Virus record (IMG/VR): IMGVR_UViG_3300003690_003261
Coordinates: 26,174 to 90,173 of that record
Length of the DNA: 64,000 nucleotides
Origin: a virus
Strand: one strand, 5' to 3'
A model generated the notes under the pieces. It saw nothing but the letters and a program-made list of their open reading frames with translations, did not search any database and had not been told where the DNA came from. Every line of letters begins with the position of its first letter. The first letter of the stretch is position 1. Both the position numbers and the translations under genes were made by a program. Below are positions 6,743-19,100 of this stretch, piece by piece.

Positions 6743-9193
6743 CTAATTACCTGACCATAAATCCAGCAGATCCGGATCTATCTGGTATTTCCCCTGGATG
6801 GAGATGTCTGCTGTCCCCTTCACTGGCGTACCATAATCCGGGGATCCTGCATATGTGGCTCCCGTTGCATCAACCATCGGCTCCGATGTTTCCCCCGGAG
6901 TTTCCCCCGTTGGACCAGGAGCAGTCGGTCCTACACCGGCGGTGGCGCTTATGGTAGACATCAATATTCCTGAATCTGCTCCGCCCGTGCTATTCCCCTC
7001 AAGACCAAACCCTTCTGTAATATTCATATAAATGTCCTCAAGAACGCTTCTATCGGCCGCGGTGGAGTTCCCAAGCATGGGATTTTTATGAACATAACCT
7101 GTTCCAGTGGCGAATAACACTTCGAATCTCTCGCGCTCGGGGCCGGCCATAAAAGCATTAAAATTGGCTGCTTTAAAGATATAATAGCCACTTAATGCAG
7201 ACACTTCGTTTCCAGCCCCGTCCATTGTTACTTGAGATTCTGAGGAATTTTGATCTGTCGCGCGATACTCTTTAATATATTCAGTAACATAATCGTCCAG
7301 CAAATATTCTGTGCGAGGTTCGCGGTAAAAACCTAGGGCATTCCCGACTGCTCGTCCATAGCCCGGGGCATCTCGGAAAAACACCTTTAAATCTTTATAA
7401 GAGTATTTCGTTCCAAAAATCATACGAATCTGCTTAATATCATAATAGTATCTTACACCATATTTAACCTGAGAATCAATATAATTTATTTCTTTGTTCT
7501 CGAAAGATTTACCTATAAATATTGTTTGTACCGGAGTTGCCCCCGCAGCAGGCACGTCTACAGAGGCGGGGAGCGCATACTTATCAATCTGATACATTAT
7601 GGGCTCGCTATATGCTGCCTTGTTAGCAAGAATTTTATCAAAATCGCGGACGGGATAGTTGAGGCGGTCGTCCTGGTTAAGAAGAAGAAAATTGTCTGTC
7701 GCGACGTTCGTGGCCGCTACCAGGCCGGCCTCAGAGTTATAATTTCTTATCAAAATAAAATTATCATCGGTGGTAGTGTTCGTGTTGATCCGGGTTATAA
7801 TTTGTTGAATCCGAAATTCGTTCACAATGTCATCTAAAAAAGTACTCATATCAAAATATAAAGAAACCGACGCATCTTCCACGCTGATACTGTGTGTCGT
7901 AGGGTCTGTAGAACTTCCGCGGGTAAGCTTCTGTGTTTTGAAGGAGGAAGCTTCGCTGCTGTGGCCTAGAATATTCTGTATGATATACAGCTGTAAAATA
8001 TCCATGAAACTGTGACTACTTTCAAAGTCCGGATCATCCATCATCAACGAGAAAAAGGAGGACCCATTAAATAACTCGCTCGGATCTGAAACATTATCCT
8101 CATCGCGACCAATAGTAATTTTATTATAAAACGAGATGTTACGAAGACCGGAGGTTTCGTCATCACGAATAACAAACTCACTCATAGCGGGAAGGTCCGA
8201 ATTTAGAATAACCATATTTTTATACTTCTCGTTGAAGGCAGTCTTTAGTCCATCAACTTGACTGTTGTTCTTGAGAATATTCAGGCCCTTGCTATACAGA
8301 GTATAGAATTGAACTGTTGTAGATTCATCAAATCCTCCGGCCGGGCCGGCAACTTGTTGAAACCATGGATCGGGATCCGCATCATTATCTATATTAACTT
8401 CTTGAAGTTTCCCATCCAGAGTAATTTGGTTGAAATAATCTGCAGAATTAAATGTGGAGCCTGTATTGCGTATTTCCGATTCTAAACAATAAAAGCTAGG
8501 TAGCATTGGTTCGGAGGCTTGCAAAGAGATGGTCTCATAGGGCGGTGTTGTATCAACATAAAAATTATAGACTGGCTCAATTTTTACAGTCAGACCACTT
8601 TTCTCTCGGATTGTATCGTCATTAGAGGCTCTATAAAAAAACGAAGTCAAATCAGAAAATATTTGCGTGGTATCAAAGACCGGGGGTATGCCAGTGGGTA
8701 GAGGAGGGTCCGCAAGCTCTGCTCCGGGGATGCCAGATTTCAGAAAATACTCCCACATTGGATCGCCTTCAGACACGCCGGCCTCCTCGATGGCTTGTCT
8801 CAACAAATTAAGAGAAGAATCTTCAAACGCCAAAGCATTCCAAGCAGCATTATCAAGTTCTATCAAATATTTTATAATTCCATTATTAGCCGGAAGCTGC
8901 GACAAAATAAGCGGAATAGATTCTACTTGGCGCGCGATCGCTAGGGTGCTGAGATCTGCGGAGCCTTGCCCCAAGTTTACAAGTTTGGGGTCCGAATCGG
9001 TGCCTCCTGAGGAGATGGCATAATAAGCACCCAAAACACCTCTAAGCCGATCAGCAATACCCCAATTAGGACGCAGAGCATAATTTAGTTTGGCGCCTCC
9101 AGCTGCGCGGTTCGGATTGGTCCTGTCCAGAACTCCGATCAAGTTCGAATTTACAAGTATGACCGAATTTTTAAAATTATTATTTTGTGCCAT
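6743..9193 (-). CDS. Large virion structural protein, 816 aa
   Basis: An 816-aa protein beginning MAQNNNFKNSVILVNSNLIG. The ATG overlaps the TGA of the 1,005-aa gene by one base (TGATG). The composition is mixed alpha/beta and largely hydrophilic, with no membrane helix or catalytic motif. The last 60 residues are low-complexity Gly/Pro/Thr-rich (GPTAPGPTGETPGETSEP), followed by VKGTADISIQGKYQIDPDLLDLWSGN at the end, which looks like a flexible linker before a short attachment peptide. Its position inside the virion operon supports a structural role, probably baseplate or fibre-associated. No homologue is recognised. Confidence 0.7.
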   Translation of the reverse strand: MAQNNNFKNSVILVNSNLIGVLDRTNPNRAAGGAKLNYALRPNWGIADRLRGVLGAYYAISSGGTDSDPKLVNLGQGSADLSTLAIARQVESIPLILSQLPANNGIIKYLIELDNAAWNALAFEDSSLNLLRQAIEEAGVSEGDPMWEYFLKSGIPGAELADPPLPTGIPPVFDTTQIFSDLTSFFYRASNDDTIREKSGLTVKIEPVYNFYVDTTPPYETISLQASEPMLPSFYCLESEIRNTGSTFNSADYFNQITLDGKLQEVNIDNDADPDPWFQQVAGPAGGFDESTTVQFYTLYSKGLNILKNNSQVDGLKTAFNEKYKNMVILNSDLPAMSEFVIRDDETSGLRNISFYNKITIGRDEDNVSDPSELFNGSSFFSLMMDDPDFESSHSFMDILQLYIIQNILGHSSEASSFKTQKLTRGSSTDPTTHSISVEDASVSLYFDMSTFLDDIVNEFRIQQIITRINTNTTTDDNFILIRNYNSEAGLVAATNVATDNFLLLNQDDRLNYPVRDFDKILANKAAYSEPIMYQIDKYALPASVDVPAAGATPVQTIFIGKSFENKEINYIDSQVKYGVRYYYDIKQIRMIFGTKYSYKDLKVFFRDAPGYGRAVGNALGFYREPRTEYLLDDYVTEYIKEYRATDQNSSESQVTMDGAGNEVSALSGYYIFKAANFNAFMAGPERERFEVLFATGTGYVHKNPMLGNSTAADRSVLEDIYMNITEGFGLEGNSTGGADSGILMSTISATAGVGPTAPGPTGETPGETSEPMVDATGATYAGSPDYGTPVKGTADISIQGKYQIDPDLLDLWSGN

Positions 9194-12100
9194 CAGTAGC
9201 CCCCCTTCTTACTCATCCTTGAACGCCGTACTTTAGACCCCGAGGCGCGGCGGGGACCGCGAGTCGGCGATTTCTTTTGTCGCCCGGGCTTGTGCCGGGC
9301 AGGCGCTGGGGGCGGCGGCGGAAGAAGTCGCACATTCAATGGTGATGGGATTTGGGTATACGCGGGGTCAACTAAAGAGATTGGATCTTCAATATTGAGA
9401 GCAGTCTTTTTCATCTCTTCTTTCATCCGTTTATACAGAGATTTGATAATTTCATCATAGCCGCCGCCTACATAATTTATCGATGCTGCCTCAGGGGCCT
9501 GGTCGCCTAGTACAAACAAACTATCATATTCAGGAAGTTTATAGTGGCTTGGCACCTTAAAAGCTTTAGTAACCATTAGCATCCTACATAATACCGTTGC
9601 TTTCTGTTGCTTAAACTTGTTAAACTGGGTCTGGTTAAGTGTACGCCATACAGGAGCATTAAGGTTTATTGTTCCTCCGGTTTTTACATAACCATCAAAA
9701 TATTGAATTTCTACCAAAGAATTGAAATTAATTGACTTACCAAAACTACTATTATTTTGGGTGCTTGATGGATCTTGATTATCGGCAGCAGCCGCTAGCG
9801 AACCCAGGCCGGCAGATCCATAAATTGGTCGGGGGAAGCGTTTGAAATTAAACGCTCTGGAACTCACCAGTCTGCGCGAGATCCTAGATTTTCTCAGTCG
9901 CGATCTCCTGGAGCGGATTCGTTTAATCTTAAACTGTTGTGATCCTTCTTTAGCGGCCACAGAAGAAACCACATCCTTATTAAAAGAAGCATTAAATATG
10001 TAATTACTGGTTCGTACTGTCTTGGTACTAATGGGCTTGGGGTCCGCTAAAATTTCTATCAAGGGTTTAGTATTTTCGACCATAGAAACATCAGCGCTTC
10101 CTAATATGTCGCCCACTTCTTCATCGTAAACTTCTTCGGTATTCTTTGGGGAGACTCGCGCAACGCCGCGGATATTAGGACTCAAGGCACCCCTCAATAC
10201 TCCATTTCCAGACGCTTGGGGAAGAAATTTTAGGGAAGTATCCACAATCCCGCCACCAGTTTTCAAGCTGCGAGGGCTAAAGAAACCAAACTTATTCACC
10301 CCAGGAGCATTCGGCTCAGGAACCGTAAACTTAGCTAGTTCATCTGACACCCTTGCTTCATATTGAGAAAAAGAGATATTTGTAAAGTTTCCTACGTTAT
10401 TGACAGTTCGAGCGTCATCTAAATAGTCGGTGCCCTCGTCTCTCCCGGCGCTGCACGTATAATTAGACGCGAAAACGTGCTCAATCATAATCTTACGCCT
10501 TGTACTATTTTCGGATGTAATCTTCGAACTAACATTAAATTTATTACCATTGGTTGGTGTGGTCGTCGTCTTAAAAAGTCTCTGAAGATTTGTATTAAAA
10601 TTGTTTACCAGCTCGCCCACCATCCTCATTGACTGGATGTCCCCGTTCCCGGGATTAACCATGGTAATAAGATTTTTTCTCCACATTAGTGACCCAAACC
10701 CACCGTACGCGGACGCACCATAAACAAACTCAATGGCTGTCATATAGGCATTAATTAACCTTTTCCATTCTTTTTGAAGCTCTAAAAGGAATTTTTGATC
10801 CCGCTTAAGGCGTGCTTTAATATTAAATCCGCTTTCACCAACCGCGTCTGCGGCGGCCAAAAACTGATTATAGCGAGCCAAAAATTTGGGCAACACTTTA
10901 GCAATTCTGGCAATTGCCGAAACTGACGTATCAATTAAATCAACATAAACTTTATATTCATATGTGCCCGTGCTTTTATCCGCCATGTCGGAATCTGTCA
11001 CCACTAAGTTGGCCACCTTACCATTAGCTCCCCTAAAAGTAACGGGCTTTACAACCCCGTTTTTCAATGAACCAATAAATTTTTCACTCGAAAGTTGTAT
11101 GTTATTCCCACAAATACTTATTTTACCGGGGGTCAGCTCATTAGGTTGCGTGTTGACAGGATCGATTCTAGTGCGGAACACTCGAATATTTTCTATTTTG
11201 AAACAACTAGCCAAGGAATCTTTATTCTGAATGAAGCTCCCTAGCTTTGTATTATCGCGAGCTAAGCGGTCATAATTAATAGAGAAAAATATTTTAAGTT
11301 CGTTGTCAGATGTTCTCGAATATAAAGTGTCCGATATATGGGCTGGTGCGTTGAGTACTTTGCGAGTTTTTTCAAAATCTTTGCGTTGACGTCGCGACAA
11401 GGCTTCTATCTTTGAAGGAATATTAGAAAAAGATAATTTTTTAACGTCATTTAAAAAACGCAAATCCAATATTTTCTGATTTGATAATTGCCGGCTCTGA
11501 AGGGGCGGATGAGGCTGCGACCATGACCATGGTTTATTAGGGTGGCTTGCAAAATAGCTCCCCCGGTAGTGATTTACTGGGCCGGCCCAGATCTCGCCCT
11601 TTTTCCCATATCCCTTCGCAGCTTGTTGAAGAGTATAAACAGTACTTAATAACGAAGACTGACCATTTCTCATAATTTCATCTACCGCTGGCGCGCCTAT
11701 TTTCATAGCTTTTATTTTTCGATCCACCCCCGATTGACTAATAGACTGTGGGTCGATGGCGTAAGGAGTGGCGTAAACAAATAAATTTTTAAGACCCTTA
11801 AGCGGACACTCATAAACAAGCTTCACTTCTTTCTTGTATAGAGTACGTCTCGGAGATCGAGTGTTAATAGGAACTCCCTCCAGGTTTTTGTAGCTCTGGT
11901 CCACCTTTAAATAATTCTTAACTATGCCACCCTCTAATTTCGGATTGCGAATCAAGTCCTTTGTCCAGCTTTCGTACGCGCACATTTTATGGAGAGGGCC
12001 CGCGGAGTGTGCAAAGGCCACAAAGATCATATAACGACCACTTATAAGAGCCGACGGCCACTGTGTGGTTTGTACCGACAATGTTACCTCTACTTTTTGG

Positions 12101-12210
12101 ACTTCTGCCTCAAAATCAGTCGGCAGGATCTTTATCTTTTCAATAAATAGAGAAGGTAAAGTACCATCAGGAATGGCTCCATAACCGATTTTAGCACTAG
12201 AGGAAGCCAT
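9193..12210 (-). CDS. Large virion structural protein, 1,005 aa, with basic tracts
   Basis: A 1,005-aa protein starting MASSSAKIGYGAIPDGTLPS. Two strongly basic tracts stand out: residues about 755-795, containing IKRIRSRRSRLRKSRISRR, and the C-terminal 40 residues, a Pro-rich linker followed by an Arg/Lys-rich tail ending SRMSKKGGY. Between the first tract and the tail is a beta-type segment with YGSAGLGSLAAAADNQD. No enzyme motif, signal peptide or membrane helix is seen. It lies between the 326-aa and 816-aa structural genes. The 3,529-aa ORF also ends in a basic tail, so neighbouring virion proteins share this feature. I infer a tail or fibre structural role and do not recognise the family. 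Confidence 0.7.
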   Translation of the reverse strand: MASSSAKIGYGAIPDGTLPSLFIEKIKILPTDFEAEVQKVEVTLSVQTTQWPSALISGRYMIFVAFAHSAGPLHKMCAYESWTKDLIRNPKLEGGIVKNYLKVDQSYKNLEGVPINTRSPRRTLYKKEVKLVYECPLKGLKNLFVYATPYAIDPQSISQSGVDRKIKAMKIGAPAVDEIMRNGQSSLLSTVYTLQQAAKGYGKKGEIWAGPVNHYRGSYFASHPNKPWSWSQPHPPLQSRQLSNQKILDLRFLNDVKKLSFSNIPSKIEALSRRQRKDFEKTRKVLNAPAHISDTLYSRTSDNELKIFFSINYDRLARDNTKLGSFIQNKDSLASCFKIENIRVFRTRIDPVNTQPNELTPGKISICGNNIQLSSEKFIGSLKNGVVKPVTFRGANGKVANLVVTDSDMADKSTGTYEYKVYVDLIDTSVSAIARIAKVLPKFLARYNQFLAAADAVGESGFNIKARLKRDQKFLLELQKEWKRLINAYMTAIEFVYGASAYGGFGSLMWRKNLITMVNPGNGDIQSMRMVGELVNNFNTNLQRLFKTTTTPTNGNKFNVSSKITSENSTRRKIMIEHVFASNYTCSAGRDEGTDYLDDARTVNNVGNFTNISFSQYEARVSDELAKFTVPEPNAPGVNKFGFFSPRSLKTGGGIVDTSLKFLPQASGNGVLRGALSPNIRGVARVSPKNTEEVYDEEVGDILGSADVSMVENTKPLIEILADPKPISTKTVRTSNYIFNASFNKDVVSSVAAKEGSQQFKIKRIRSRRSRLRKSRISRRLVSSRAFNFKRFPRPIYGSAGLGSLAAAADNQDPSSTQNNSSFGKSINFNSLVEIQYFDGYVKTGGTINLNAPVWRTLNQTQFNKFKQQKATVLCRMLMVTKAFKVPSHYKLPEYDSLFVLGDQAPEAASINYVGGGYDEIIKSLYKRMKEEMKKTALNIEDPISLVDPAYTQIPSPLNVRLLPPPPPAPARHKPGRQKKSPTRGPRRASGSKVRRSRMSKKGGY

Positions 12211-12213
12211 TTT

Positions 12214-13194
12214 CTAACATGCCTCCTCATCTTCAGTCACATATAGATCTCTATTAAACTTAGGTCGCGTGGAATTGGAAGTAAGATCGTTCATGTCTAT
12301 CTTGGCTTCTTGCAAAATATCAGCCGGAATCTCCTGGTCTAAATACAAATTAAAATAATATTCTACATTACCAATATTAGTTTCCGCATTCCCCAAAGGC
12401 GCCGGAACACTTATAGCGTTATTTAAAAATGCCATTTGTTCTAGCGTTGAGGGAGGAGTCATAACAGATCCACTCATCTCAGACTCAAAAAATACTTCCA
12501 CTTCAAAGTTTTCTTTTATAAAGTTGGTATTGCCTTCTAAAATTTCCAACACCACATAGTCTTCACGCAAAGATAAGTAAATATTTGTCTCCGGTGCACC
12601 GGGTATATAATCACTAATGGCGTTTACAGACTTCGGACCTTTCTCAAAATAAGTTTGATAATCTATCTCAATATTTAACTGAGGAATTCTAGTAATCACC
12701 CCATTGTTAATATCGGCAAAACTGCTAGATGGATTCGTTATGATATATTCTTGAGATGAATCAATGGTGTTCTTAAGCGCTCCAATAGACCATGCTGCTG
12801 ATTTGTCTGTTGTCATCAGCCCGGTTCCAATTGGATAAGATGAAAAATTAACCTTCCCAATAAAGGCCTCCTGTTGAAATGCCTCCACCGAGTCAGCCGG
12901 ATCTGAATTTTGACCTACCAGATTCGCACTAACTTTATCAAGGAAGCGCTCGACACGCGTTTCGGCGCCAGTTCGAGTGGGTACCACTTTAAGATTGGGG
13001 GTTTCGTAGCGGATACGACGGTCGACATCATTTTGATCTTCAGTAATATCTACAAATTCTGAATTATATAAAATTTCATCGTCATAAAAAGAATAGTAAA
13101 CTGGCGCCAGGCGTCCTAGCGACAATAAATACTTACCGTATTCCGTCAACTGAACTTCTAGCATTTCTTCTTTTTTATTAAAGAATTCAGCCAT
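12214..13194 (-). CDS. Virion structural protein (MAEFFNKKEEMLEVQLTEYG family)
   Basis: A 326-aa protein whose ATG directly follows the TAA of the giant adhesin gene. The N-terminus, with FFNKKEEMLEVQLTEYGKYL, LGRLAPVYYSFYDDEILY and DRRIRYETPNLKVVPTRTG, is a pattern I recognise from marine T4-like phages as a virion structural protein of undefined role. Its first 60 residues resemble those of the protein at 4894..5367 (MLEVQLTEYGK/ILDAVLTDTGR and DDEILY/DDEIDY). The frameshifted form of that protein would be almost the same length (323 aa). No enzyme or membrane features are seen. It probably forms part of the baseplate or fibre-attachment apparatus. Confidence 0.8.
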   Translation of the reverse strand: MAEFFNKKEEMLEVQLTEYGKYLLSLGRLAPVYYSFYDDEILYNSEFVDITEDQNDVDRRIRYETPNLKVVPTRTGAETRVERFLDKVSANLVGQNSDPADSVEAFQQEAFIGKVNFSSYPIGTGLMTTDKSAAWSIGALKNTIDSSQEYIITNPSSSFADINNGVITRIPQLNIEIDYQTYFEKGPKSVNAISDYIPGAPETNIYLSLREDYVVLEILEGNTNFIKENFEVEVFFESEMSGSVMTPPSTLEQMAFLNNAISVPAPLGNAETNIGNVEYYFNLYLDQEIPADILQEAKIDMNDLTSNSTRPKFNRDLYVTEDEEAC

Positions 13195-16100
13195 TTACTT
13201 CCTCCTCTTTATGCTCTGGCGTCTCGATGTTTGTTTTTTGCGATCTTTCAGCTTCCTACGCGAGCCAGTTTCTATTTCCACTCCGTCGCGCGCGGTACGG
13301 ATCTTAGGACGACGTTTTTTACGACGATCAATAACCTCAGGCTTGAACCGCTGACGGGTTGGCTGAACCTCCGTGGGTAGTAGTCGCTTAGCCACATCCT
13401 CTTCCATGGGGATAAACTCTTCTAAATCGGGCGCAACAAGTACTTCCTCCTCGGCGTCGGTGATAATATCCTCCGTCGCATAGGTCATCTCGGCATCTAT
13501 TTTAACTAGTTCAACGATGGAGAAGTAATCATATGGCCAGTTATAGGAATAAGGAAGAGATAGAGCCGGTTGGACAATTGGTTTTTCTTCGGTGAGCACC
13601 TTTTTGGTGTACACATTATAATCTTTTTCGGCCTTTCTCTTCACCTTGAACACCATCCATTCCAGTTCTTCGTTGTTTTCCATCAGTCGATCGACCAAAT
13701 CCTTAATTTTAATTTGGACATTAGTCTTTTGGAATTGGCGGCCGCTATAGCTCTTGGGAGGAACATTTTGCCAAATATTCATTAAATCTTCTTGGTCAAG
13801 TGTCATCTCAAATTCAAAAGCATAAAATACTATGGGCTTCACAGTAGGATTGGTAAGATAATCAAAAGTGGGAGGGAATAAATATTTATTAAGCAGCGCT
13901 AATTGGCGTATATATGTAGGAGATGAGGGTTCAATATCAAAAAATCTCCTGTCACCGCGAACGTTAATAAATGGAACGATAACTACTGCTTCTTCCAGTT
14001 TTCTAGCATCAGCAAAGTCTCCCACTCTCTTAGAATTGGTTTCAAATCCAACTACATTTCTAAGTGACTTCACGGGAATTTCCCCATACCGGCCGGATAC
14101 AAATAATTTGGGCATATCGTTGATCGCTAGATTGAGACCCGACTCCCCTATCACCGGGTTTCCATATTGATGCCACATTCCTCGGACCTCTAAATAGGGG
14201 TTATTCGACCCGGTAAGGTCGCCGCGGTCAACATAGGTAGTCGGCCCAGGATTGATAAACTTCGTGGCGCCTCCGGCCGAGCCGGAACCCACGCCTATGC
14301 GATTAGCCTCGGTGTTGTAGAAGTTTAATACGGGAGTCTCAAATTTAGGCTGTATCAACCATCGTGATTCTTGTTGAGCTGTTCCTTCGGGAATTACCAT
14401 CAACTTATCAAAGATATTGACGCTAGAACTAATCTGGCTTCTAAGGCCAGAGTAAGATAGGACAGCTGAGATATCATCCGCGTCGTATCCTCCAGTAATG
14501 CCCTGGCGGCATGACGCACTGGCAAGTGTCGTGAAGTCACCATAAAGAGGATCATTCAAGTATGTGGCCACCTCTTGGGCCCGGGCCTGGGATGAATAAA
14601 AACTATCTTTTGCATACTCAACGACTGCGCCGCCCATAATATCGTTCAAGGTTACCCGACCATCAAACTCTGCCTTATATAGGATATTGGCCCGGGCACT
14701 ACCATAAAAATAAGGAGGCAGAACGTGCTCATAAGACCAAATTGGACTTGTTTGATACGTGGCGTCCTCTCCACCCGGCGTTCCGGCGCCTCCGGGAAGA
14801 ATGAAATCTTTAATCTTGCCGGTGGTAGCATTTCTTGCGGGACTTAACCCGCATAACGCGATGGGAGGCCCGAAGGCTGAGGCTCGGGAATACATCCCAA
14901 ACGTCCGAGTTGGGTCTTTGCCGCGCGCGCCGTCGAGGTCGCCCATGGTTTCCCATCCCCACGTATTAGGAACGGACAGATCTACAGACATACCATAATA
15001 GGACCCGGAAGTCACTGCCATAAATTCTTCTTCTTGTTTTGACAGGAAGGCGCAGTTTTGAGGGCCTTTAAGGAAAAAGTTATAAGTTTCACACAGAAAA
15101 TTATCAATTGCCATCTTGTACAAGGGAGATTTTGAAACTCCACTATATTTTATCTTACTCCGAATATCGCCCATACTGCTAGATAGAGAAGGAATCAAAG
15201 GAGCCAGAGCACTCCCTACGTGATGAAGCGACGCCATCCCGAGGCCCGTATCATATAGCCACTCTTCCGTTATTGACGTTGACCCCAAATATTTCTCGGG
15301 ATCTCTCAGTGCCTCGAAAGGCAATTTTTTCAAGAAATAGCCACCAGTGTTAAGGTGTCTCGACGACATGTCATTTATATTAGGCGGCAATGATCCGGAT
15401 CCTGCAATAGATGTAACCCAATCGCTCACAGCCTTTTCAGTGGTAAGGTTCAAGAGAGGAAAGCCGTAAGAGCCCGCTGTTATATTGGTTCCCATCCAAT
15501 GCGGCGTCCCGCCGACTCCCGCGTTGTCGTCGTTCACCGGAGGCTGGCCTGACCCGGTGTATCCCCCGTCCATCCCGGCAGGACATGCTTTGCCAGGCCA
15601 AGTGTCTCGGAGTCTGAACCCCCCGTAATCATAGTTGATCATATCAGGCCAAGTGGCTGCCCGGTTGTCCCCGTAATAGCCGGCGGAAATATTATATATC
15701 CAATTCGGCCCGCCGCGATCTTGGTCGACCGAGGCCGACACCGAACCACTTTCTCTTAGTAGGTTCTCATAGAGAGGGTACTTCGAGACTAAAGCATGAC
15801 CATCGATGGGGCGCTTATAAAAGCCGTCGGGGCTACTCGAGCCGGCGCGGTAGGTTTGGATCATATTGCCTATCACGAAGTTGTCAACAGCAATCCCAGA
15901 CTTAATAGTGTTATATAAAATTCCAGGCGATATGAGAGGTTCATAAATAATACGCTTCAAAATTGCGCCGGCGCCGGGTTGAACAATCGAGCCACTATTT
16001 TTTATAGCATTTGTAGCTATATCGATTTCGCCCAAGGAATGCGAAAGCAGTGTTCCCAACTCTAATGTTCTCTCTGCTGGATAAAATCCCTCATAAGGCA

Positions 16101-19100
16101 AAAACTGTAGTATGGCCTCGCAAGATAATTCAAGCGCATGGCGATCCACATTGACTCCCGCTGCGTTTGTCTGTCCGGCGAAATCCTCGTCAACCACCTT
16201 GAAATATTTCATAAAATCTGTTGTAGAATAAACCTTATAAAACTCGGCACTTGTTACGGTGCCTGCTTGCCCGGGTCCGCCACGACCAACTGACTCTAGA
16301 GAGCCTCCCGGGACTTCGAACAAAGCCGGCGGTGAATCTAAGAAATTGGCATTATGAGTATCAACCCAATCCGCAAGATGTTGCGAGATTCTAAACTCGG
16401 GAACTACTGTATAATCTTTACCAACCAAACGGAAATCCGATGATAACTCCTGATAAGTCTGATATGGCTGTGGGCCGGGCTGATCACCCCAATACGTGGA
16501 CTGATTGGTAATAATCGGTTTTGGGAAATCAAAGTGAGATTCCATCGACCCGGCTGGGGCAGTCCAGGGAGTCTCTCCTATAGCGACAATGGCGGCGCCA
16601 GACATAAGGCCGGATGTTCTGTTCCCGGCGAATTCGGGGTTTGCGGGCATCGTCGCGTCAAGCAACATTTCCCTTAAATTACCATAAAGGGGACGATTAC
16701 CGCCAAATATAGGCATTGTATAAGTGCTTGCCGCCTTTGCTGAGGCCGCTCGCTTGATATATCCGTGCCGATCGTCGCTATCACGAATGAGCCACTCCAC
16801 TTGACGCGCTCCCCACCGGCCGGTAAATACGGGCCTATTCCCGGTACCGGCGCCATCCGAAGAAATAACATTAATAGCAAGACCTGGGAAATTAAAGCGA
16901 GAATAGGTGTTCATTAACTCGCCAGAGGGAGCAGCTATTCCCTTGCCGTCATATATATCAGTAAGAAAGCCAAGATCTCCAACATCCCCCTTGCCAACAT
17001 GATCGCCACCCTGCCCGTCGCGATTGATTTGCAAAGAGCCCGATGGATTGTTCCTCCAAGGGAACCAGCCATAGGTGATCCCATTAGTAGGAGAGAAATC
17101 CCCGGAGCCCGAGACGCTGGCGGAATATTCATAGTCCAGCGGCCAGATACTGGCTCCCGTGACAGGCAGATTTTGAGAGTTTAAAATTGTTCGAATATCG
17201 GAATTGTTTTTATACCCGTGTAGCCAGGCGCCTTCCGCAAAGGTCACCAAGCTTGAGTTACACGTCAGGTCGATGCCTGACCAACGGGTTGTAGAGCAGG
17301 CATTCCATATGTCAACAATACCATAGGTTTCTCTACTCCTAACCCTGTTTTGATACATATTTGTTTCTTTGGGGTAAATGGTTTGACCATATTTGACCAT
17401 AAAACTTAAATTACTATTAATAGCAAAATCTGCGACAGTGTTGTAAGCATTTCCCTCATCGGCTATTTTGACAAGATTAAGTTTATTATTCAGACCCGTA
17501 TGGGAAAAATAATCTAAATTATTTTGATAGGAAACATCCAGCGCCAAATTGTTGGAAACGTCCGGATCGGCGTCGTTGTCTTCGAATGCAAAAAATATTG
17601 GTTTAGCACTACTGGCGATTGGTTGTTCAACGTAATTTGTAAAACTATTGGATGACAAGCCGCGATCAAACCCGATAAACTGTCCTTCTGCGTTTTTCTG
17701 CTCAAGATAGGGGGGAGGATCCGCAATTCCAATAATGTTCTTCTTTCTCAGGGCGCGCGCCACTTTAGTTTCCCCAGTCCTAATCTGCTTCCAAGTTGGA
17801 TATCCATAAGGGCCATTTCGGCTTAACGTAAGGAAATTAAGCATCTTAGGTTCAGAAGTACTCGAAGGTTGTAGAGTTACATGCCGAGAAGTCATTCCCT
17901 CCGTATTGTTGACCCCCACTTGATTGACAATCGTGCCACGATATGCATTCTCGGTCGAATTAAAAACAGGATTTGTATCCCCATGCAAAGGATTAAAGCG
18001 GTACCAGGCGATGAGAGAATCGCTCATACTTATTATGGGATCAAATGCAGCGCTTCCGCCATTATACACCTCTGCCACCTGAGCGTTGGTCAACTCGCCA
18101 TCTCCGCCTGGGCCGGAGCCCCATATAGTTACATTGCTCATACCACCCTTCCAAGAATCCCAGGTCGTTGGCGTGGTGGCGTTCAGGTTCGTACCGATAT
18201 ATCCTATATAAGCATCTGATGCCTGCGAGTCGATCATGCTTTTAGGATTATCAGTCGTATTGGAGTCCACAAGTGCCCCATTAACATACACCCTTATGGC
18301 ACCGGTGGAGCCGCCCTCAAAAGTAACAGCCACGTGGGTCCAGATGCCGTCCGGAATCAATGTTCCGTCGACTTCAACCAACCCGTTGCCGGGTCCGGAG
18401 CCGGTGGCGCCCTTTATTTGGAAGAAGAAAGTGCCTTGGACACCGGGCCCGGACGTTACAGTCGTGGAGCGCTGGTAGAAGGCGCGTCTGCAGCCGCCGT
18501 CGGCGTCACCTGGTGATCCTCCGAAGTAAAAGAGGGCGTTCTGAATCGTACTAAATTGATTTCTAATGAGATGCTTAGGCTGGATCCACATTGCTATGGT
18601 GAAAGCGCGGGCTGAGGCGCCGGCGAGACCAATAAGGGCATCCCAAGTACTCTTCGATCCAATATTCAACCAAGCATGTTGGTTGAGATCGTGGCTGGCG
18701 GCCGCGGACCACGGTGGCGGGCACGTGTAGATGTTGGGGTCGAGTTGGCCTAGTGTATGAGTAGTCGTATTTACCGGATCCGTGGTTGGGCCATTCAGGC
18801 CTAAAAAGGAAATATTTCCATAATAAGGATCAGAAGAGCCTGTCATAAGCTTACATAAAGCTGTGCTGGAATAACATGATGGAGAATCAAGACCAAGTAT
18901 AGATTTATTTGCCATTAATGACGCAGTCATCCATGCATACTGTTGTTCCGATTGAGGTATGGGATGCTGAACATACCAATTATCATAAACCTTCTTATAT
19001 GTATTGGAAACCGATTTTATTGCCACGGCAGACTGAATTGTCAGATCTGCTCCGGCGCCGTCGGTGCCCGGGGAAGCGGCCGGGGCCCTGTTTTCAACAT

